Of a stretch of 26,988 bases of DNA, positions 1-10,279 are shown one piece after another. Below the pieces are notes generated by a model. The model did no database searches. It worked only from the letters and a program-made list of their open reading frames with translations, and had not been told where the DNA came from. The position numbers and the translations under genes were made by a program. This DNA is from Tritrichomonas foetus (lineage: Eukaryota > Parabasalia > Tritrichomonadida > Tritrichomonadidae). The stretch spans positions 1-26,988 of the forward strand of contig MLAK01001213.1 in the NCBI GenBank assembly GCA_001839685.1, in the 5' to 3' direction. Positions within the stretch are counted from its first letter, which is position 1; every line of letters begins with the position of its first letter.

Positions 1-623
1 AAGCCTGATATAAACAGCTAAATATGTGAATATGTTAGTGTTTATTTTCTCTTCAACAGTAATGATGAAGAAAAGATCATGAAGTTTAAGAGTGTTTTTA
101 AAAATGACTTCTTATTCAGTAACATTTAATTTATTCGGTTTTTTCTTTCGACAAAAAATTTTCTTTAGGAATCTATATAGAAATTCATTATTTATACATT
201 GAATCAAATTTTATATTTGAGCAAATATTGTTGATCGACAGAGACAGATTTTGTCACACATAATTTAATTATTGAGGAATTCGAGACCAAATGACAAATT
301 AATTATGAGTAATCTTCATAATGAAGGGATACATACTACTTTGTATATGCTGTGAAGAATGGACAAGAATCAATTGTGATATGACTTCATTCAATTTTTC
401 ATCTTTTTTGAGTTTAACTTTTTATGTACTCCAACTCTTTTTTGGATGATACTTTTTGATAGGTAAAAACGATAGAATATTTAAGAAAAAGTGATTCACA
501 GTATCGTCAATCTTCACAATATCATACAAACAATTTCCTGAATTCAGTTCAATTCAATTTTTTTCACCAATTTCGTGAAACTTTGATTCAAATTTGAATA
601 GAATGATGTAAAAAGATAAAAAA
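1..623. other. AT-rich 5' flank without a supported gene
   Basis: No frame longer than a few dozen codons is visible on either strand and I see no RNA gene. The last 30 bases before the ATG at 624 are very A-rich. I did not find a clear TCA-type initiator there, so the promoter of the downstream gene is not located. Confidence 0.5.
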
Positions 624-3600
624 ATGAAGAGTGATTTGTTTAGCTGTAAGCTCCCACTTTTCATTCCATGCGATCAAGATTCATGCATCCAAGCAATTGA
701 CATCGAAACACAAGAAATTACCTTTCCCGTTTCTCTTTCTCTCTTGGAATTATTAAATTCATACACCAATACCGAACCAATTAATTCCCGCATTCATTTA
801 ATTTTGGACGAAATAGTCAAATCGCCGAGTTTTTTCTTCCCAGAGGTTCCCCTCCTTTTTGAAAGAGGTGGTTTAGCTTTATTCGTGCCAGACGATAATC
901 AATACCACAAATTAAACTGGCAGGCTTTAATTCTCCAGTTTCACATTTCCCTTCTCAAAGATGCTGGCTCGCAGTCAATTTCAGCTCTTAATAATCGATT
1001 TTCATCCAATAACAAAATATCGAACGAAGAAACCACCCAAAGGAACAGATATTCATTTAACGCAGAAGAAAACACCAGACGAATGCACGAAGCCGGAATC
1101 AGCGTTCGAGATTACGCGACCGGATCAATAACAATGAGACAACAAAGTCGCTGTATCGCTTCATTCAGCAACAGAGCAATGGGGTCTATGGGCCCCTCAT
1201 TTGAATCGCTTCAGTTTTCAATGGTTCCGCCTCTACAAAGAGAAGAAAATAAAAATAATTTTGGCTCGATTTCGCAGAACGGAGCAGGTTCAAATTATGA
1301 TTTAACTCTTCAACAAGGTCCACCAGAAGTGAACCAACTTTTCGATTTCCAAATACTTTGTTCATTTGAAAATTCACCTTTATTCAGGTCAATTGTTTTG
1401 GCCATTGCATCAAAAGGTTTGCTTGATAGGGCACTTGGACATATCATTTCACATGAACTTGAAAAAGAATTATCAACAGCTGGAATTCATGTTTTATCAC
1501 GTGTTGACTCAACACCTGCATTTAATGACTATTTCAACGCAGTTTTGAAATGTTTACTTGATCCAAATGTTGAATCAGATATTATTACAAATTTAGCACA
1601 AGATCGAGTAATTGCAGCACTGGATAGAATAGAAAGTCTTAAACCATTTGTTTTAGTTCCACATTCTCGATCATTCATTGAAAATGCAATCGCACCAATT
1701 TGTTATCATGAAAATGCAATTCTCGCTGATCGTGCTCTTGATTTATATTCTTCCTTATTAAATGAGCATTCTTGGGAATTACAAAAGACTGAAGTTTCAA
1801 CTGCCGACATGCCTTTGAATTTTGAAGTTGTTGGTGATCAAATTGTCATTTTAGCTGTCCCTCATAAAGATGGTGTTAATATTATAACACTTGATAGTCA
1901 ATCTAAAGTCAATGGATCAACTTTTGAATCTAAAGGTGAAAAATTGACATATCAACCAACTTCTGCTGGTTTTTATGATTATTGTTATGCCAGAATTTCA
2001 CCTATTGGTGAATATGAAATCGACCAAAGTTGTCCAGCAGGCCGATGTGTGGTTCTACCAGCTGGCGCCAGAAAAGAAGTTATTCATGAAATGTCTGCAT
2101 TTGATGATAAAAGGGCGATTTCATTTGACACACTTGCTGAGCAACTTCAAAGACTTTCAAATTCCGGTGTTACAGCTGTTCATCTTTCTGGTGCAATTGA
2201 ACGTGCTGTTTTACATAAATTAACATCAGTTACGGATCATACAGTTATTAATCGTGCCAGTGGTGGAATTGATGGTTTTTCAAGGTTTTGTGAACGTGCG
2301 AATAATCTTGGACTTCGTGTTTTAATTGATTTTACACCACTTGTTTCAATGCACAACTGGTCAAGGAAATACATGGCTTATCAAACCCTTAAAGTTGATG
2401 AAGATGGAATTTACAAGACTGCGAAAATTCCAGGAAGCGAAATAATGCTTTTGAATATGAGATCTCCAAAGCTTTGGGAATTGATTACAAAAGAAATGAT
2501 TGAATTATGTGATAAAAGTGGAGTTTCTGGATTCTATTTAGGTAATGTTGATGATTGGGATTATGTTTATCCAAGAGATATGAGAGAACTTCTTCGTGTT
2601 GATCCAGATGGTGAACAACATTACTTCAAACAAAATATCATTGAAGGTAGTGTTGTTATTGAATCACAAAAGACTTCACGTTGTGGAATAACTTCACATA
2701 GCACAAAATCATCACCATTTTTAGCCAAAATGATGAGAACTTTATGGGCAGAGAAGCCAAATGCATTTGTTTGGATTAAAGCAGAAACTGATCTTCAGAA
2801 ATTTGTAATTGAATCAGGTTTAATTCCACAAAATAATGCATTATCTAAAGTTTTACAAACTTCTATTGATCGTTGTTTGCATACTGATGATTTAGCTCAA
2901 ATTACTGCATCATCAAGCTTCGAGCAATTCTTTAAGAAGCGCAAAGAAGTTGCACAAGAAGGAGCTTTAATTATAACAACATTTGGTGGATTAACTGATG
3001 GGCCTTTCCAAATGTCACTTGAAGGATTATCACTTGCAATTGATGTTTTATTCTTCTTAAATGATGTTCCACTCATTAATGGATGCCTTGATTATGCTGT
3101 CAATGTTCCAAGCGCTTATGAAATTTCACAACCAAAACAAAAAGCGAAGAAATGGTATCCACCTGCACAAAAATTCTCAGATCTCCTTAAAGGAAGAGCA
3201 GCAACACGTGCAAGAGCTGATTGGATTCTTTCTGGTGATATTCAAATTCTACCTGTTGCTTATGATTCGTCACCACTTGATGCAATACTTGCAATTGCTC
3301 GCCAGAATCCAAAAACTAATAAATGCGCATTGATATTGACTGGATTCTACACTAAGAACTTAATCTTTGAAGTCGCTGTGAAAGAAATACCAATTTTACA
3401 AAATCTCAGTGATGAAGCTGTAATTGAAATGAAACCATTACTTGGTCCACAGGGTCAAACAACTTATTATGCAATTGAAGAAATAAGCAAAGATGGTTCT
3501 TCTTTGTTCTTAGAAATTGATAAATTCTCTACAAATGTATATGAACTTGATTTAATTACACCACCAGTTCCAACAACAGTAAAGAGAATTTTAATGGAAA

Positions 3601-5573
3601 ATATTTACACCAGGCTTCAAAGAGCAATTAATTTCCATTCTATTCCAATTTTGTCACATAATCGAATCTTCAATTCCATTCTTGACTTAATTGAAGAAGG
3701 AACTCCATCAGACGATAAAGTTGATACTTTAATTCGTGATCTTCCAAATGATCCTGAACTTTATATTACTTTTAGAGAGGCACTTTTCTTTGCAACTAGA
3801 TATGTTCGTGAGGGTGGATTCAATCTTTGCAAATTAACTGTTGATGAAGAAATTGAAAACCGTGAAGAAATCGTTTTGAAGATCCTTTCACAAATGAAAG
3901 CAGATAAAAGCATATCTATTTCCAAATTCGCATCAGATATCATTGAAGCCAATAAACTTGGACCAATTATGTTTACTGCACCTGAGCTTGGACCATTTTC
4001 TAAAGTTGGTGGTTTATCAACTATGGTTTGGGAGCTTGCTAAAGAACTTGTTTCTTTAGGTCTCGATATTCATGTTGTATCACCTTATTATAATGTTTCA
4101 CCAAAAGGAGAAACAAATTATTTGAATAAATATGGAGTTGAATACAAGTTCAAGATGGATGTCTATTGTCCAGGAAAAACCGAAATTGGCGTTCATTATG
4201 GATTAGTCGATGGTGTGAAATGTTGGTTCCTTCATCATTATTCATACTTTTCGGCACCTTATCAAACTGGATCAACTTCATTCAGACTTCAAATGTTAGT
4301 TTTAATGGCCAAAGCACCACTTGAACTCTGTTGCCAAGCACGATTAATTCCATCACTCATTGTCACAAACGACTGGATGACCGGACTCACTGCAGCTTAT
4401 GCAAGAAAGACATTTGGTTCAGTTTTCAATGGAAGTAAATTCCTTCACATTTTCCATAACCTTGGTGTTGGATATGCAGGAAAACTATGGCCAAGTGATG
4501 GAAATACTTCGGCTTTACAATACATTCATCAATTACCTGATGAACTTATTGTTGATCCATTTGATCATTCATTTGATCCATCACTTTGTACATTACTTGC
4601 ATCTGATCAATGGGCAACTGTTTCAAAGAAGTATCGTGATGAACTTCTTGAAGGTTCACCTTATAACTACTTTCTTCGTGGATTCCCTGAGCCTTTTGCT
4701 TACTCAAATGGTATTCGATTCCAAGAACGTTTGGATGCCATTGCAAAACTTGGAATGGATCATTTCCAAGCAAAGAGAGCAATTCAACAAAAGTTCTTTG
4801 GCGATGTAGATGATTCTAAATGTGTTTTCATCTTTGTTGGAAGAATTGTCGAACAAAAAGGTGTTTATTTAATCGTTGATACTTTTGAAGAACTTCATAA
4901 GAAGTTCAATGGAAAATTACAGTTTATTGTCGGTGGTCAAGCTGCAGCAGATGATCGTGCTTATGGTCTTCCTTGCACGCAAAAGATGTGGGATCTTAAG
5001 CAACGTTTCCCGAAGAATTTCTGGGCTGATCCTTCACAATTCTTTGGAGATGGACTCATTGGTGACCATGGTGCTGATTATATGCTTGTACCTTCATTGT
5101 TTGAGCCTTCGGGAATTGTACAGCAAGAATCATTCGCAAGTGGAACACCTGTAATTGCATTCAGAACAGGTGGACTTGCAGACACTGTTTTCGAGTACAA
5201 TCCAAATAACCAAACAGGAAACGGATTCTTATTCTGGGCTCACAGACACAGAGACTTTGTTATGGCAATAGAAAGAGCTTACAACCTCTATTGTGATAAA
5301 GAACAGTATTCAATTTTGAGACAAAATGCTTTCAAGTCAGTTCTTTCAACTGAAAAAGTGGCACGTGAATGGGCAAGGGAATTTGCTAGATTGTTTATGA
5401 AGATTTATGAACCAGATCAAAACGATGATCATTATGTTCCTTCGATACCAGAATATGCAAAATATGAAAAACTAGCGAAAGAAGAAAATGAAAAAGAAGT
5501 GAATGAAACTGGCAAAGAAGTGAAAAAAGAAAATAATGAAGAAAAAGTTATACCTGCTAAGAAAGACAAATGA
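624..5573 (+). CDS. Two-domain glucan synthase: degenerate GH13 amylase-like domain fused to GT5 glycogen/starch synthase
   Basis: The C-terminal part (about residues 1112-1610) is a GT5 starch/glycogen synthase, which would move glucose from a nucleotide sugar onto an alpha-1,4-glucan. Visible marks are the KVGGL nucleotide-sugar loop (1127-1131), an NDW-TG segment, the phosphate-binding pair R1407/K1412 in GRIVEQKG, and the E-x7-E pair E1494/E1502 in FEPSG. Upstream, about residues 395-860, lies a GH13-like barrel with a region-I-like DFTPLVSMH segment. In it the usual GFRxD nucleophile motif reads GFYLGN, so G640 stands where Asp is expected; a possible acid/base Glu remains at E721. Residues 1-390 are unassigned, with a polar, probably disordered stretch near 130-240. 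The tail is Lys/Glu-rich. Fungal alpha-glucan synthases have a comparable GH13-GT5 order. The start is the first ATG, in an A-rich context, and TAAA follows the stop by 2 bases. GT5 identity is firm; donor sugar and product are inferred. Confidence 0.9.
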   Translation: MKSDLFSCKLPLFIPCDQDSCIQAIDIETQEITFPVSLSLLELLNSYTNTEPINSRIHLILDEIVKSPSFFFPEVPLLFERGGLALFVPDDNQYHKLNWQALILQFHISLLKDAGSQSISALNNRFSSNNKISNEETTQRNRYSFNAEENTRRMHEAGISVRDYATGSITMRQQSRCIASFSNRAMGSMGPSFESLQFSMVPPLQREENKNNFGSISQNGAGSNYDLTLQQGPPEVNQLFDFQILCSFENSPLFRSIVLAIASKGLLDRALGHIISHELEKELSTAGIHVLSRVDSTPAFNDYFNAVLKCLLDPNVESDIITNLAQDRVIAALDRIESLKPFVLVPHSRSFIENAIAPICYHENAILADRALDLYSSLLNEHSWELQKTEVSTADMPLNFEVVGDQIVILAVPHKDGVNIITLDSQSKVNGSTFESKGEKLTYQPTSAGFYDYCYARISPIGEYEIDQSCPAGRCVVLPAGARKEVIHEMSAFDDKRAISFDTLAEQLQRLSNSGVTAVHLSGAIERAVLHKLTSVTDHTVINRASGGIDGFSRFCERANNLGLRVLIDFTPLVSMHNWSRKYMAYQTLKVDEDGIYKTAKIPGSEIMLLNMRSPKLWELITKEMIELCDKSGVSGFYLGNVDDWDYVYPRDMRELLRVDPDGEQHYFKQNIIEGSVVIESQKTSRCGITSHSTKSSPFLAKMMRTLWAEKPNAFVWIKAETDLQKFVIESGLIPQNNALSKVLQTSIDRCLHTDDLAQITASSSFEQFFKKRKEVAQEGALIITTFGGLTDGPFQMSLEGLSLAIDVLFFLNDVPLINGCLDYAVNVPSAYEISQPKQKAKKWYPPAQKFSDLLKGRAATRARADWILSGDIQILPVAYDSSPLDAILAIARQNPKTNKCALILTGFYTKNLIFEVAVKEIPILQNLSDEAVIEMKPLLGPQGQTTYYAIEEISKDGSSLFLEIDKFSTNVYELDLITPPVPTTVKRILMENIYTRLQRAINFHSIPILSHNRIFNSILDLIEEGTPSDDKVDTLIRDLPNDPELYITFREALFFATRYVREGGFNLCKLTVDEEIENREEIVLKILSQMKADKSISISKFASDIIEANKLGPIMFTAPELGPFSKVGGLSTMVWELAKELVSLGLDIHVVSPYYNVSPKGETNYLNKYGVEYKFKMDVYCPGKTEIGVHYGLVDGVKCWFLHHYSYFSAPYQTGSTSFRLQMLVLMAKAPLELCCQARLIPSLIVTNDWMTGLTAAYARKTFGSVFNGSKFLHIFHNLGVGYAGKLWPSDGNTSALQYIHQLPDELIVDPFDHSFDPSLCTLLASDQWATVSKKYRDELLEGSPYNYFLRGFPEPFAYSNGIRFQERLDAIAKLGMDHFQAKRAIQQKFFGDVDDSKCVFIFVGRIVEQKGVYLIVDTFEELHKKFNGKLQFIVGGQAAADDRAYGLPCTQKMWDLKQRFPKNFWADPSQFFGDGLIGDHGADYMLVPSLFEPSGIVQQESFASGTPVIAFRTGGLADTVFEYNPNNQTGNGFLFWAHRHRDFVMAIERAYNLYCDKEQYSILRQNAFKSVLSTEKVAREWAREFARLFMKIYEPDQNDDHYVPSIPEYAKYEKLAKEENEKEVNETGKEVKKENNEEKVIPAKKDK

Positions 5574-5575
5574 AT

Positions 5576-5579
5576 TAAA
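5576..5579 (+). terminator. TAAA polyadenylation motif of the glucan synthase gene
   Basis: TAAA lies 2 bases after the TGA stop and recurs a few bases on. Trichomonads are known to use UAAA close to or overlapping the stop codon as a polyadenylation signal; assignment here is by position only. Confidence 0.45.
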
Positions 5580-5682
5580 ATTAAAATAATGTTAATAATG
5601 CGAATTAACGAATGAATTAAATATCTAAATTTTAAATTTATTGAGCCTTTTTTACTTATAATGATATTTATTCATTTACTTT

Positions 5683-5684
<2 letters not shown>

Positions 5685-5742
<58 letters not shown>
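5685..5742. repeat. 58-base uninterrupted poly(T) tract
   Basis: A pure run of T from 5685 to 5742, preceded by a shorter T-rich stretch. Read on the minus strand it is a poly(A) run about 230 bases beyond the stop of the coiled-coil gene. True length in the genome is uncertain because such tracts are error-prone to sequence. Confidence 0.9.
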
Positions 5743-5743
<1 letters not shown>

Positions 5744-5972
5744 ATGTAACATTGGATCAATTGATTTTTATTCATGATTGTTTGTTTTCCTTCATTTAAA
5801 AACAATATTCATTCGCAATGAATAACAAAATAATTCAAAAATATAAAACAAATAATATCATGTTGTTTTTATTTATATAACAATATATCATATATATTAT
5901 TATAAGTTAGATCTAACAAACTTATAATTTATAAATTTATGAAACATTTATGACTGTATATATTAAATTAAA

Positions 5973-8900
5973 TTACATCAAATTTCTGGCTCTTATTTCT
6001 AAAATTTCTTTTTGTAATTGTTCGATTTTCATCGACACTGCGAGCGCTGTTGAAACTCCAGGCTTCGGTGAAATGAACGCTCTAATTTTATTTAATTCAT
6101 CTATTGCTGCATTTTGTTTAGCTGAGTAGTCCTTTAATTCCCTCATATTTTCAGCGACATTCTTTAAAGCCTTTGCAGCATTTTCGAAATCGAAGAAATT
6201 TTCGCCATTTTCATAAAATCCAAGAAAAGTGTTCTTTAGAGTTAGTAAAAAGTCAGAACTTTTCTTTTCAAGCTTGTCAAGTTTTTCTTCAAATTTTGCG
6301 CTCGATGCAAGTTGTTGTAAACGACTATATTCATCATTAAATGAACTTTCTCTTTTATTTTTATCCTCAATTGAACTTAATTTAATCTGAAGCATTTTGT
6401 TATCAACTGATAAAGAAGATAATTTTGCTTTTAATTGAGAATTTTCTTTTTCTAGGTTTGAAATATCATCACGTACAGAAATTTCAACTGTTCTAGATTG
6501 ATTCAACTTTGTTCTTAGAGATTGAAGTAAAGTTTCATAATGTTTTTTAATTGAATCAGCTCTATTAGTTTGAGAAGTTAGGTTTTCATTCACTTTTCTA
6601 AGTTTTTCTTTATAATCTGATTTGATTTTCTTTATTTCTGTTTTCGATTCTGATCGGATTTTTTCAATTACTGAAGCCGCATCTCTTGATGCGAATTTTT
6701 GCTGTTCAGCAAGTTTTTTATTAAACATTTCGTGTAAAGAAGCGATTTCCATTTCATTCTTCTTTTTAATCTTGTCGATTTCATCGTTTAAAGCTTGGTT
6801 AATTGAATGCAATTGAGAAGTTTCTTCGATTTTTCGGTCTTCTTGTTGTTGCATCGTTTCAACTTTTTTATTTAACAAGTTGATTTTTTGTTTCAAAGAC
6901 TTATTTATTTTTTGTGTTGATAAAAGTTTTGAGTTAATTTGTTTTTTATTGTTGTCTTCATCATCATGAATTGATTTAGAGAAATTCATTATGTCTTTTG
7001 TACTGAGCGTCATTGAATCATTTTCAAGGTCTCGAATCAATTTTGAAGGAAGTTTGCAAGCACCACTTGAAGCAAGCTGCTGCAATGAATTCTTTAGTGA
7101 ATAATATCGTTTTTCCGAAACTTCGTTTTGATTCAATAATTCATTAATTCTTTCCTCAGCTTCATTTAAGCGAAGATCATCATTGTTTTTGGTTTCTTCC
7201 AACAGTTTTTCTAATTCATTATTTTCTTTAGTGAATGTCTCATTTTCTCGACGCAACATTGATGCAATGTTTCTCAGTAAAGAGTTCATTGCAATTGCTT
7301 GTTTGGCAATATCAAATAATTCTCGCGCTTCTTTAGATTTTACACCATTGAAATCAAATAAAAATCTCTTTAAACTTTCAGCAAGTTCGTTTGGATCAAC
7401 AATCAATCCAAAATTCTGAAAAATTGATAATTCATTATTTTCATCATTCTCATAAAAACTCCAACTCTCACTCTCATTCATATGATTATTTTGTTGACTG
7501 CTTTGCTGGCTTTTGATGAAAGCAGGGAAGTAGTCTTTGACGAATTTGATGGTTTGGGAACAATTTTTCATTAAAGTTTGACGCCAATTATGACTAATAT
7601 TGTTGTTATTGTTTGCCAAATTCTGAATGACATCAACTTGATCTTCAACGTATTTAAACAATCTTCCAATCAATGCTTCATTACTCATATTGGTATTTTT
7701 ATTCACACCGTTTTGACTGCTGTTGTATGAATCTGGAATGTCCACACAAAGAGTAGTTTGTTGGGTAGAATAAAAATGATTTTGAGTGTCAAAAAGCGCG
7801 CCAACATTTTCAATTTGTAAATTTTCTATTGCGCGGGCAGTCCCAACAGCTATTTCAGGTGCAAGAGACGATCGAGCAATTTGAGCCAAACCATTTATGA
7901 ATTCAGAGAATTTTTGATTTTCTCCTTCAACGCACTTCATTGCAGCAATTGCGTCACTTTTCTCGATATCTTTTTGATTGATGGCTTTTTGAACTTCCAA
8001 TCCTTCTTGAATTGAAAGTGCAGAGATGTCAGATTGTTTTTGAATACATGCAACCAATTTTTCATTAATACTTCTTTCATTCGAAATTTCATTGGCTTGA
8101 TTTTGTAGCTGATTAGCAAGATTGTCAAGGGCTTGTTTTAAGTTGTTGATTTCTTTATCTTTTTCTTCAATTTCTTCTTTCTTATCTTTATGAGAGAGTT
8201 TAATATTTGATTGTTCAATCAGTTCTTCATTTTCAAGACGAATTTGCTGAAGTTCCATTTGTGTTTTTTCCAATTCTTCTTTAGTTTTTGATAAGTCTTC
8301 AGACATTTGGAAGATATCATTTTTTGCTTTATCTAATTTCGATTTGACTCGAATCGTTTTCTTTTGTGCAGCATCAAGAGCTATTTTAGAAGTATTTAAA
8401 TCAGCCTGCAAAATAAAAACTTCGCTATTTTCATTTGTATTTGAGAAACTACCATTTAAGTTAGCATTCAAATCACTAACCACATTTCCACTGAAATTAG
8501 TATTAGGATCATTTTTGATCGGCGAGAGCTGAGAAAATTGAGAGTTTTGTGATTGTTTTGTAAGCTGCTGGAGGAGATTGTTTATTCTTTGTTGGAGGAT
8601 TTCTTTTTCATTCAAAAGGGTAGAGATTCGATTTTCATTCAAAATTTGCGAATCTTTCATTCTTCGAAGTTCTTCATTCAATTTTCTTTCTCGATTTTGA
8701 GAATTTACACAAGATTCATTCAAATTCTGAATTTCTATTCTTAATTGGTCATAGTCTTGACTCAAACTCAGATTCAAATTTCTATCGTCCAAAAATGAAT
8801 TTTGCTGTTTTTGGCGCAATCTTGCATTTACTTCGATACTGAGTGCATTCATTGAAATTCCTTCCGGCAACTGGAGGAGCTTCCGAATACCGACAAATAT

Positions 8901-9440
8901 CTTATTTGCTGTTTTTTTGTATTCGTCAAACTGAGCTTGAATTTCTATCGCTTTATTATTATTTGCTGATAAATTTCTGTAATTAACGTATTCGCTAGTT
9001 TTAAAACCATCAACAACGGCTTGGTGAAGGTCTTCGTTGACTTTAAAGTCGTTTTTCAGCTCTTCATATTTTTCTAATAATCCTCGATAATTTTGATGCT
9101 TCTGAAGAAGCAATAATGCGCACGATAGGATTTTGTAGGCCTCAAAAAGTTTGCTGTTTGCGCCAACTTCTGGATTCGGAAGCTTTCGAAAATAGTGCAA
9201 TTTATTAGTGAGCGTATTGGCCAAAATTTCGACGCTTTCTAATTCTTGGCTTGTTGGTTCGTTATTGATGGCTTTTAAAATTTGACTTAGTTCGACAACT
9301 GTGCGAAAAAGATCAGTTAAATCGTCGGGCTGACCTATTAATGAGTTATTACTTGGTGATTTGGTGGCCATGTGGCGCGCAAGAATATGTTCGCCAATTT
9401 CTTCCATTTTATCGCGTTGTGGTGAGCCAGCAAATTCCAT
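5973..9440 (-). CDS. Long coiled-coil protein of unknown function
   Basis: The protein has 1155 residues, is rich in Lys, Glu, Asn and Gln, and has no enzyme motif or membrane segment. The first ~190 residues look helical but not classically coiled. Heptad-like coiled coil runs from about 200 to 510. A less regular, Asn-rich section (about 510-720) follows, then a second coiled coil from about 720 to 1040 and a short helical C-terminus. This pattern suits a cytoskeletal or scaffold protein. Trichomonads have many such proteins tied to their large cytoskeleton, but no sequence mark here names a structure. The start is the first ATG of the open frame; it diverges from the gene at 10280. Unlike most neighbours there is no TAAA directly at the stop. 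I do not recognise a named family. Confidence 0.85.
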   Translation of the reverse strand: MEFAGSPQRDKMEEIGEHILARHMATKSPSNNSLIGQPDDLTDLFRTVVELSQILKAINNEPTSQELESVEILANTLTNKLHYFRKLPNPEVGANSKLFEAYKILSCALLLLQKHQNYRGLLEKYEELKNDFKVNEDLHQAVVDGFKTSEYVNYRNLSANNNKAIEIQAQFDEYKKTANKIFVGIRKLLQLPEGISMNALSIEVNARLRQKQQNSFLDDRNLNLSLSQDYDQLRIEIQNLNESCVNSQNRERKLNEELRRMKDSQILNENRISTLLNEKEILQQRINNLLQQLTKQSQNSQFSQLSPIKNDPNTNFSGNVVSDLNANLNGSFSNTNENSEVFILQADLNTSKIALDAAQKKTIRVKSKLDKAKNDIFQMSEDLSKTKEELEKTQMELQQIRLENEELIEQSNIKLSHKDKKEEIEEKDKEINNLKQALDNLANQLQNQANEISNERSINEKLVACIQKQSDISALSIQEGLEVQKAINQKDIEKSDAIAAMKCVEGENQKFSEFINGLAQIARSSLAPEIAVGTARAIENLQIENVGALFDTQNHFYSTQQTTLCVDIPDSYNSSQNGVNKNTNMSNEALIGRLFKYVEDQVDVIQNLANNNNNISHNWRQTLMKNCSQTIKFVKDYFPAFIKSQQSSQQNNHMNESESWSFYENDENNELSIFQNFGLIVDPNELAESLKRFLFDFNGVKSKEARELFDIAKQAIAMNSLLRNIASMLRRENETFTKENNELEKLLEETKNNDDLRLNEAEERINELLNQNEVSEKRYYSLKNSLQQLASSGACKLPSKLIRDLENDSMTLSTKDIMNFSKSIHDDEDNNKKQINSKLLSTQKINKSLKQKINLLNKKVETMQQQEDRKIEETSQLHSINQALNDEIDKIKKKNEMEIASLHEMFNKKLAEQQKFASRDAASVIEKIRSESKTEIKKIKSDYKEKLRKVNENLTSQTNRADSIKKHYETLLQSLRTKLNQSRTVEISVRDDISNLEKENSQLKAKLSSLSVDNKMLQIKLSSIEDKNKRESSFNDEYSRLQQLASSAKFEEKLDKLEKKSSDFLLTLKNTFLGFYENGENFFDFENAAKALKNVAENMRELKDYSAKQNAAIDELNKIRAFISPKPGVSTALAVSMKIEQLQKEILEIRARNLM

Positions 9441-10279
9441 TCAAAACTTAAAATCTATGATGAATTGTGACATGTTACATGATAAAATAACTTGAAATAA
9501 CTTTTTTGAATTTAATCATGAACTTTTTCATTTCCAATTTCAATACGTTCACAAGTTTGTATGCGATCACATCACTGAGCCAGCTTGAAAAGATCAGGTA
9601 GTCACATTGAGATTATTAAAATATTGCTTATGAGATATGACCCCTTCGAAACCGCAACCTGGCTTTCATATTCATTTGGTCAGAAGTGATTCAAAATAAA
9701 TACTGTCAAGTTGGATGATGAGGCATGTTCATTCACCTTTTCGGGTAATATTTTTATTCAAAAAATAATAATGTCATGTTCCCGTTAATCTTAAAAAGTT
9801 ATTATGGTTCATCGAAAATAAAAAATCGACAGTTTTATTGAATAAAAATAATAACTTTTTGTGTTTATCGTACTTTCTTTTTTTGAACCTGTTTATTTGT
9901 CTTGATTGACATGAGGAATACAATCAAATGAATTAGTAAAAAAAAAGACGTTTTTACGATTATTACTAATAGTAATTGATATTCATTGAATGTATTGCAT
10001 TCCAATCAAGCAATAATTGATTTTTACTGATATTAATTGGTTTCAAACAAGAATTATTTTGCTTTTTATTTGAATTTAATGTTGAGTTTAAGTACTTAGA
10101 CGCATTGACTCTTGATGTCTCAATGGTATTCTAAAGAAATCCAACCCAAATTTATATGAACAATATTTAAATTTGAGACCCGTTTCAGAGAATCTATTCA
10201 AATTCATTCAATGAATCTTGTAACTTGAATCGACATGAGAAATCACAGAAAATGACATTGGCTGACAAATCTAATTTGA
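9441..10279. other. Divergent intergenic region (probable bidirectional promoter)
   Basis: This 839-base gap separates two divergently oriented genes, so both promoters should lie in it. It includes a 13-bp perfect inverted repeat (9793-9805 and 9848-9860, AAAAAGTTATTAT on the left arm) with a 42-base loop. No coding frame of useful length, tRNA box pattern or strong initiator was found. Confidence 0.45.

Larger units (their letters stand above)
5574..5972. other. Convergent 3' spacer with no gene
   Basis: The two flanking genes point into this 399-base spacer. It holds the 58-base T tract, then AT-rich sequence with a 10-bp inverted repeat (5899-5908 and 5919-5928, AACTTATAAT on the right arm, 10-nt loop) that lies about 45 bases past the stop of the minus-strand gene. 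No coding frame is visible. Confidence 0.6.

Noticed and set aside
9640..9670. TTCGAAACC resembling a tRNA B box
   Set aside because: The surrounding bases do not give an A box or cloverleaf arms at tRNA spacing on either strand.
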